Source of the DNA: Gnetum montanum
Taxonomy: Eukaryota > Streptophyta > Gnetopsida > Gnetales > Gnetaceae
Length of the DNA: 64,000 nucleotides
Assembly: GCA_015680685.1 (NCBI GenBank)
Contig: MNCI01015561.1
Location: 981,825-1,045,824 of the forward strand
Direction: 5' to 3'
Shown here: positions 57,147-64,000 of the stretch, piece after piece
Layout of the letters: each line of letters starts with the position of its first letter
Numbering within the stretch: the first letter of the stretch is position 1
Notes under the pieces: model-generated
Databases searched by the model: none
Seen by the model: only the letters and a program-made list of their open reading frames with translations
Told to the model about the DNA's origin: nothing
Position numbers and translations under genes: made by a program

Positions 57147-58005
57147 TGATAAATTGAAGTTTGGTAGACTACAATATCGTAGCTTTGATATCATAGCAGT
57201 AGCTACATTGTCATATATGCGATATCACAGGATGCGTGCCAACCTATAAATACAACACTTAAGCGCATGGATCCAAAATAGATTTTAGTCCATAGTAGCG
57301 TAACTCTTTCAGTTTGTTTCCACAATTTTAGTTCTAAGTACTTAGCAGTGTATGCCCACAATGTGGTGTTGAGTGATTGTACAGAGTCATTATTTGAGTG
57401 AAGTGTATCTGGACACATTGCATGATCGGAAATAAAGATCATTATAGTATTCACATAGTTTTCTTTCTATTTACTTTAAATGTGTTTACCATTTTCACTT
57501 AGATTACTAATTATTGCTTTCCTAGTTAATGTTTACTATTCCATGCACTTTACTTTCATGGTTGTTAAGTGGTATGGATATGACTTGTTTTGAGCGCTAA
57601 GTGTAGTTATCTAGTAACTCAATAGTGTTATCACTTGGTATGCCCAGTAGTGGTACCCTTGGTAATCCTAGTGGTGACTATAGGAGTCCAAGGTATGTAC
57701 AATGGATCAGGACTGAATATCCATCACCATAGAATAGAATAGAATTGTTTACTATTTTACTTAGAATTATAAACTCTTTCACTTTATTGTATTTGCTAGG
57801 AGAAATTGCCTATCAACATCAACATATCATATACATCACTATGAGTTAAACCATACCCATAGATTTCACTAGCTCACGTGGGAAGACAACGGTTTCAAAC
57901 TTTAACCAATTACTACCATGATCACATTGTCTCATCTACGAATTATGATCTAGTTATACGTGAACACTTGTATGGTTGGGTGTTGGATTACTCCTCCGCT
58001 CAACA
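57147..58005 (+). repeat. G 3' LTR, family B (859 bp)
   Basis: TGATAAATTGAAG to CCGCTCAACA. The U3 has ACAATATCGTAG, TTTGATATCATAG and GCGATATCACAGG before CCTATAAATACAAC (about 57243). AATAAAGATCATTAT near 57430 is a poly(A) signal. No primer site follows; the flank CTCTT (58006-58010) is the right target duplication. Confidence 0.88.
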
Positions 58006-59600
58006 CTCTTGTAAACAAGTCCTAAACCATTCAAAAATGTTAAAGGTCATGCATCAAAAGAGATTAGAGGTTATGAAATGTCTAAATAAATTAAGAGATA
58101 TGCAAAATATAAAATCCACTCAAGGGAATTTAAGGTAACAATTCTATATTCTATAGAGACTATTTTGTTGGAGGAAACGCTCCATCAAAACATAAGCTAC
58201 TTCTCATGTATGCACTAAAAACAACGATAAATCAATAACACAATAGTGAAATTTCACATGGTAGTCAAAAGTAGAGGGAATCCTCATCTATTCAACGGTT
58301 GAGAAAGGTATTACAAAGGTTTCAAACATTGTAATAATAGAAGAGGACGTTCTAACTACAGCCAGACATTACAGACAATGTTTCCATTTCCAATGCCTTT
58401 AAAATTTCTGTAGCTGTGAGTTGCTGTGAGCTACTCATTACGACTGCTTTATTTGAGAAGAAATAAAGAAAGAAGGTATAAATTTTATGATTCACCCGTA
58501 ATATTATGATTCATCAAGATGGAGGATGACTACAACTGGGGATGACGTGACTGAAGATGACCGAAGAAAATAAGAAATAATTGCAAGCAATTTTTTATGA
58601 ATTTTTTGAATTTTCAGCATAACCGTTAAGGTAATTTTCCGGAATAGATCCTTGTAGTTTTGAAGTCTTTGAAACTGAATTTGAGTTTCAACTTTTTGAA
58701 TTACCATAGTAACCAGTTCCATCGCAATGGGTTAGGTTATGCAAAAGATATGGTTAAAACTTCAATAAAAACAGTTTCAGTTTTCACTTCAATCTTCGAA
58801 GTGATGAACCGTTTAGTCGATCTGTTAGAGAAGTTAACTCATAGAGACAAAAACTCAGACCGGAGAATTCCAGAAGAAAAATTTAAGTTGGGCAAATATG
58901 GCAGAACATTGCATATAGCTACAGCTTGCAGACTCTGGTGCATTTTATCGATTGTGGAAGCTTCCTTCAAGATTAAGAATCCTGAGTTGCCTGACTTGTT
59001 CCTATGATCTGTGCTTGTTGGTTATATAAGCATCAAACACACTAATTTGGCTTCGTATATGCCTTGTATATTGATTGAACCATGGTCTCTTATTGAAGCT
59101 AAGACTGACAATTCTGGGGATCATCATCTTTTTACAGAATACAGAGTCCAACACAAGTACAAAGCCTTCTGCAAAATTAAAACAACTTGTTTTATCTGTT
59201 TCGACTTCTTACAATACTCCTTCTTTACCACTTGCTAAACTCTACTTCATCTGTTTATGATAGGGATTGAGATTTTTAGTTACCGCTTCGAAAATTCTAG
59301 TACGAAGAATAGATGGTGGAACTTCGACCAGTACCGATCTTTAAAACCAAGTGACAATTAACACAACAATAACCCACTAGTTCCGTAACTTTTTTTCGAA
59401 AAGCAAACTAGGATATTAAGATCAGTGAAAATAAATGGTCAATCCATATAATTTACGGAGTACTTTTTACTAACCCTACAGAACCGTGCGAGATGACTTC
59501 ATGATAACCATTTTTATTCCACTATGCTTTTATAAAACAATTATAAACGCACAAATGACAAAGAGAACCAGAAAATAACCTTACGAGCTTAGCAGATGAG
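58006..59600 (+). other. Low-copy-looking region with one possible exon
   Basis: No LTR or pol signature. The frame 58660-59007 (TTG start; the in-frame methionines are at DMVKTS and EVMNRL) ends KIKNPELPDLFL and holds a charged stretch KLTHRDKNSDRRIPEEKFKL. It might be an exon, but no family is recognised and no splice partner was found. The rest shows no coding signal. Confidence 0.3.
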
Positions 59601-60060
59601 TAATATCCTAAATGAAATGAAAAAAAATAGCAATATTTGGACTTGAATTTGGAGAATATATTTAGCAGTCTTCATGAAAATTTTCTTTAAAATACGATGT
59701 TTTTAACGCATCTGAAACTGGTATCAGTATCATTAAAAGGAGGGATTAAAATTTACATAGAAATCTGAAGATAAATGTCAAAATGGGAGAACAATGGAAA
59801 ATAAAATATAATGAGGCAGCACATGTACATTTACAGATTTACGGAGTGTACATATTTATACAAGTGGAGGTTTAATTGAAACTATCCAAAGAATATAAAA
59901 AAGAGAATAGGGAACTATGTTTTAACATAGAGAGAGCAACTATGTTTTAACATAGAGAGAGCACTGAGGAGAGGAAATTATACAAAGCAAGATCATGGCA
60001 GCTGTAACACCCTTAGAAATAATGCTGTAAACTAAAACATTTTAATATTGTAAACATGAA
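59600..60060 (-). repeat. Probable Ty1/copia 3' LTR region with a 25-bp tandem duplication
   Basis: Adjoins the copia RNase H end. The minus strand has a purine tract TTTGAGGGAGGG at about 60075-60086, where a copia LTR would start, and a TATA-like TATAAATATGTAC near 59855-59868. AACTATGTTTTAACATAGAG is the core of a 25-bp unit present twice in tandem (59913-59937, 59938-59962), each with an inverted repeat CTATGTTTTAACATAG. The outer LTR edge was not located. Confidence 0.4.
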
Positions 60061-60538
60061 ACATTCTAATGCCCTCCCTCAAATTGGAGCATGGATATTG
60101 AGAACACCCAACTTACCAAGTAAATATTGAAACTAAAGAGCTACAAGAGGTTTTGTGAAGATATCAGCAAGTTGACGTGCAATGGACACATAAGATGTTT
60201 GAACCATTTCAGATTGGATCTTTTTACAAACAATGTGATAGTCAATCTCATTGGTTCATTCATGGAAGACTGAATTAGTAGCAATATGTAGAGTAGCCTT
60301 GTCACAAAATGAAGTTACTAGTTGAGGATGAGATACTTGCAAATCCTTTAATATATTGAAAAGCCAAGTAAGTTCATAGCAAGTGCTTGCTATGGCACAA
60401 TATTTTGCTTCAATAGAGGAATGGGAGACAATGGATTATTTTTTTGATTTCCATGAAAATGGAGAAGTTTCCAAAAAAGTACAATACCCAGTAACATATC
60501 TATGGGTATCAATGTAGCTAGCCCAATTAGAATCATAG
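60060..60538 (-). pseudogene. Ty1/copia RNase H fragment
   Basis: The minus strand reads VAQSSIEAEYCAIASTCYEL, TWLFNILKDLQVSHPQLVTS, CDKATLHIATNSVFHE and ARQLADIFTKPLV, the RNase H and C-terminal block of copia-type pol. It is cut on its right by the LTR of D2 at 60539. This is the only copia sequence seen in the window. Confidence 0.85.
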
Positions 60539-61415
60539 TGATGAGCGACGAGATACTTCTATGCTCAACCATACGAATCACAAGCATTCACGCATGATCT
60601 GATCAAATTCTGTGGATGGGCCTAGTTGTGGTATCTAAATAGCTATGCTTTGATCGCAGTTCACTATCTTCCCACTTGGACTAGTGGTAGCTTTGTCATG
60701 TATGGTTTAGTCCAAAGTGAGGCATATGATGTTATCTAATTCTATGCTACTCCTGATGACAATAAAGATATGAATTAATTAAACTAGTGAATAATGGAAA
60801 ACAAAATCTAACTAGCCTATCGTGATGATTATCTACACTTAATCGTTTGTGCACATCTTGGAGTTTGTGAGACCACTTCTATGATGGCCAAGTGTATGTC
60901 ATTGGGTATGCCAAACAATACACTTCTAGGTTACCAAGTACTTCCATTTAAACACTTGTGATTAAGGCGTACACATTTTGCTTAATAACAAGAATAGTAA
61001 ATAACAATAAATGAAAATGTTTAAGGAAAGCATTAAATAATTAAAAAAACAATATTAATCTAAATGGATGTTGCAATGATGGGAGTAATCTCAATCTTTA
61101 TTGCCAATCATGTAATGTGTCCAAATACATCACACTTAAACAAAGGTGTCGTACAATTACAAACATCATGTTGTGGGCATGCACTAGGAATAATAGACTT
61201 AAAAGAGAAGAAACTAAAAATTAAAACTATCTCCCTAATTCTTATCTTCTACATGATGTCTCATCTTGGAGCCCAAGTGTAGTATTTATAGGTGAGATCT
61301 GATGAGGTGACGTTAGGTATCTGATGTCATTTATTAGCCCTGACATTGAGTATGTGACGTCGAGACTCTGATTTCGCATATATGATATTGAGGCCCATCA
61401 AATCTCAACTCAACA
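60539..61415 (-). repeat. D2 3' LTR (877 bp)
   Basis: Plus-strand start TGATGAGCGACGAGATAC, end CTCAACTCAACA. Its U3 is another variant: GATGTCATTT, GACGTCGAGA, TATGATATTGAGG and GTGACGTTAGG (61300-61400). CTATAAATACTACAC lies at about 61279-61291 antisense. The body matches the E1 LTR type. Confidence 0.85.
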
Positions 61416-61614
61416 TATCCCCACAACTGAATGAAAACTTGTCCTCAAGTTAATCAAAGATGAGGAACAAGTTCTTTACAAAATATTCAGCACGTATGGG
61501 ATTATTGACTGACTCAACAATGGACAAAATAATTGACTCTTCACATGCTGTAGTGGTGCATTACAAAAATGGGACACATTATTACAAAATAACACAACAA
61601 CAAGACTGGGAAGC

Positions 61615-64000
61615 TCATGTAGTGCTAGGATGTTGTGGCTCTTTCATCAGCTACTTTCCTTTGTCATCAGGCTGTTGAAACTTGTATCGATTGAGCAAAG
61701 CTTGCAACTTTTCTTCCTTTGTCCTTGGGTCATGCACCATCTAGGCTAATGTGCCGATATGTGCTAGCACCAGTACATCCCAATGACATGGCAATTGTGG
61801 AAACATTTGATTTGCTTTTACGTACCATTCCACAAATTACCATAATTCTTCCTTGAAAGTCCTAGCTTTATCTTTGAGCTCATGGTAATCCGTTAACCTG
61901 TGAGCAAGGTTCAAGGCTACATCTTCTGATGAGACGCGACATGCATAGCGCCGCGATATCGTGGTTCGCCGCCATATCTATAAATAAGAGGCGGCACTCC
62001 CTTCATTTCCCAATCCTGGCTAGAAGTAGCGAAGCTCTGGCAGTTTGAACACTCCAGAGTTAGATTAATTTCCCATGTGCCTGCAGTAGGAGTCCTAGAG
62101 TGAACGGCTCTTTATTTGAGCAACTTTGTAACCTGAACACAAGTTGTGTACGGCAATAAAGACGAACTTGATTGGATAAACCTTGCAGTACATGGTTTTA
62201 TTTTATTGTTATTTATTGCTTTCCTAGTGCGCACGAGTACGACTTGATTACGAGCATCTACGGATGTGTACGGCTAATCAAGGAATCGGCTGCTCGTCGC
62301 AACGCGTGAGTACGACTTGACTACGAGCATTGTGACTGCTTGGTAACCCAGTAGCGTATTCCAGGATCTGCGCTTGGTAATCCCAGTAGTAGTCCAATGT
62401 GTACGGCTAGTTAAGGAATCGGCTACTCATCGCTAGGCTAGAATGTGTGATAAGTACGACTTGGCTACGAGCATCCACGGGTGTGTACGGCTAGCCAAGG
62501 AATCGGCTGCTTATCACACTTAGGCTAAATAGGTGCCTCAGTACGACCACTTCGAGCACTTGCGTTACGTGTGGTGATCCCAGTAACGATTAGCGTTTGG
62601 TAGCCACAGTTGCATAGTTCAGGGTGTGTCCGGTAAGTGGGAACGGATGCTGACGCTAGTTAATTTAGACTTAGGACATTAGTTAGAGTTAGTTAGTTTC
62701 TCAACGCTTTCCCTCATAGCTTAGGAGATAAACCGAAAAATACCAAAAAAATCATATACCTCAGACTTGCTTAACCATACACCGTGACACATACAAACAA
62801 GCTTGGGAAGACAACGAACGATTAACCCCAAGTGTTTCTTGTGGCGTTAAGGCATTTAGTCTGCGGAGTTCGACCGGATTGCGCATACACGCTCGTATTC
62901 GTATGGTTGAGTGTAGGGGTACCTTGCCACTCATCATCTTCCTATCCTTGATAACTAGCTTTGACCACCTCCAACTCTGAGTTTGCCACTTGCAGCTTTT
63001 GCAAAGCATCTTTCTCTTCTACAAACTCTTTCTCATGTAATGCACAGGTAATTGCCACTTGTTTTTCCAACTCACTTCAGGGATGACCTACTGTTAACAT
63101 GGCAAGGTTGGTGTATCTAAGGTTAGCCAACGCCATGTACTCTTTTAAGTTCTCTATTTGCAGGTCTTTGTTTTTAACTTCTACTTGTTGGACCATGGCA
63201 TAACTATTCAAGATGGCCTACCATTCAGAATTCTACGACATCAAGAAGCTAATGTGGGCCTTGGCCATCTTGATTTCCTACTCATTGATTTCCTTATACA
63301 TGCCAAATTGGTCATAGAAGTGCTCTTTTAATTTTTCATGGTTTTTGACCTCATTCTACCATGCGTTGATCTTGATTGCTATCTTTTGGCGAATAGTGTG
63401 TACCTCTTCCATAGAGAGGGTTCTATTTTCCCAGGCCAATCTACTCATATTTTGGCTGACTCCCCAATTGTTCTTACAACTGGTGGACACTTTCCTTTGA
63501 GATGTTCTTTTGTTTTTCTATAGTGGTCAACCGAGAATTTTCTACTATGAGCTACTTATTTTCTTGTTAGATGGCGGTAAGTGCTTTTTATATGCATGAG
63601 ATTGTGCATCTACTGCATAGGCATTCAAAACCACTGTCTCCTTTTCTTACTCTGCAGTTGCTCTCTCCTTTACAAGCTTGGCAAGCTCTTCCATCCTAAA
63701 TTGCTCTAGTTGGTCTAATGTGACAAAACAGGCAAGATCTTGTCGTTCAGCGTGTAGGGTAGCCAACTCTTTTTGCAAACTTTGTACCTCAACTTTTGCA
63801 TGTTCTGCCTTGACCTCTGTCATGACCAACTTTCCTTTGGTGGTGATGAGGTTTGACTGTGCTACAGTGACATTGCTTAGAATGTCAAGCAAAGTGGTCA
63901 TCACTTCACCTATCTGCAACAAATGATCAAGCACATCCTCATGTACTATAGGAGTCATTGAGGTCTTGACTAGCATTTGTGTGTCTCTAGGTCTTGCTAG
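61615..64000 (-). pseudogene. D2 third ORF, coiled-coil half (split by solo LTR)
   Basis: 63976-63647 is an open 109-codon piece with VKTSMTPIVHEDVLDHLLQI and ATLHAERQDLACFVTLDQLE. At 63060-62942 HEKEFVEEKDALQKLQVANS matches G (YEKEFAYQKDAL). After the solo LTR it continues at 61926 with DYHELKDKARTFKEE, EWYVKANQMFPQLPCHWDVL and LLNRYKFQQPDDKGK, ending near 61615. Fewer stops than the G copy. The heptad pattern and high glutamate, lysine and glutamine content predict a long coiled coil. Confidence 0.7.
61927..62936 (+). mobile_element. Solo LTR (1010 bp) with exact target duplication
   Basis: TGATGAGACGCGACATGC to CCACTCATCA, flanked by TCTTC at 61922-61926 and 62937-62941. It is CpG-rich and little decayed, so probably the youngest insertion of the window. 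The U3 is short with a single GCGATATCGTGG, then CTATAAATAAGAGGCGG (61978). AATAAAGACGAACTT is at about 62154. It is longer than its relatives because a GAGTACGACTTG...GGAATCGGCTGCT module occurs three times (from 62235, 62308 and 62454). Confidence 0.95.

Larger units (their letters stand above)
51817..58005 (+). mobile_element. G, 3' half of an Athila-type element with long third ORF and family B LTR
   Basis: Starts inside integrase at the E6 insertion, then purine tract I (52078-52090), spacer, GAGCCTGC box (about 53270), U3-like segment (53640-53680), purine tract II (53843-53857), third ORF (about 54180-56960), polypurine tract (about 57132-57146) and 3' LTR (57147-58005). The 5' half (LTR, gag, most of pol) would lie beyond the left end of E6 and is not found in the window. 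Confidence 0.75.
60539..64000 (-). mobile_element. D2, 3' end of an Athila-type element (third ORF, PPT, LTR); continues past the window
   Basis: Minus-strand order: third ORF (64000 to 62942, resuming 61926 to 61615), polypurine tract (61416-61432, decayed: AGTTGTGGGGATA), 3' LTR (61415-60539). The same layout as G. It is interrupted by a solo LTR at 61927-62936 with target duplication TCTTC. The left flank CATAG (60534-60538) is its own target duplication on that side; the 5' end is outside. Confidence 0.8.

Noticed and set aside
57147-58005. Family B LTR as an unrelated repeat family
   Set aside because: The last 36 bases align without gaps to the family A LTR terminus, so it is a divergent relative.
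58660-59007. 115-codon plus-strand frame
   Set aside because: Opens with TTG and has no recognised domain. Kept only as a possible exon within the low-copy region entry.
62761-63009. 82-codon minus-strand frame
   Set aside because: Mostly antisense of the LTR end plus a few bases of D2. Both LTR copies keep it open because they are closely related, not because it is a gene.
1-64000. tRNA or rRNA genes
   Set aside because: I saw no cloverleaf with conserved A and B boxes. The tRNA-Asp-like stretches are primer-binding sites of 18 bases next to LTRs, not genes.

Overview
The window looks like a repeat-dense stretch of nuclear DNA from a land plant with a large genome. It is AT-rich, full of in-frame stops and built from nested LTR retrotransposons, with one compact intronless host gene candidate and no bacterial-style operons. 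Nearly all of the repeat mass belongs to one group of Ty3/gypsy elements of the Athila type. The evidence for this is the domain order (gag, protease, RT-RNase H, integrase), the RT active-site region in the form F-x-D-D-F-x-Y or a decayed version of it, a primer-binding site complementary to the 3' end of tRNA-Asp, and a third ORF between pol and the 3' LTR. The species cannot be named from the sequence.

Layout, left to right. 1-12007 is a minus-strand element (called E5) with its 5' LTR at 11174-12007. A gag-only element, E1 (2232-9176, minus), was inserted into its gag. E1 was in turn hit by E2 (LTR 2637-3445), and the E5 RT was hit by an LTR that ends at 239. 12008-15349 is a non-LTR island with the best host gene (13285-14217). 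15350-24140 holds an LTR of divergent family B, followed directly by E4, the most complete pol set in the window (plus). 24190-43310 is a complex block: gag debris, a minus-strand spliced gene-like relic (25560-29130), a solo LTR (29339-37169, target duplication CTTGG) interrupted by the gag-protease-only element E3 (30018-36968), and a diverged tandem array of about 190 bp period (39090-41960). 42080-51816 is element E6 (minus), with gag, protease, RT, integrase and a third ORF; it sits inside the integrase of element G (51817-58005, plus). 58006-59600 is low-copy-looking DNA, followed by a Ty1/copia fragment. Element D2 (60539 to the right edge, minus) is interrupted by a solo LTR (61927-62936, target duplication TCTTC).

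How the parts work together. The elements share a modular plan: LTR, Asp primer site, gag, (protease, RT-RH, IN), a purine tract at the end of pol, a long spacer with a conserved GAGCCTGCTTTGGGGAGGAC-like box, a second purine tract, a third ORF (an N-terminal globular domain, then a proline/glutamine linker, then a long coiled coil), and the true polypurine tract before the 3' LTR. E1 and E3 keep the ends and gag but have lost RT and integrase, so they would depend on enzymes supplied by relatives such as E4 and E6.

The most interesting signal is a U3-like promoter module (TATA box preceded by short palindromes) inside the spacer upstream of the third ORF in E1, E6 and G. In E6 and E1 its palindrome type, CATCGA or GATATC, matches that element's own LTR. 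Most premature stops fit C-to-T or G-to-A changes, as expected of long-methylated DNA. All element and domain names below are working labels from reading by eye; no alignment or database search was run.
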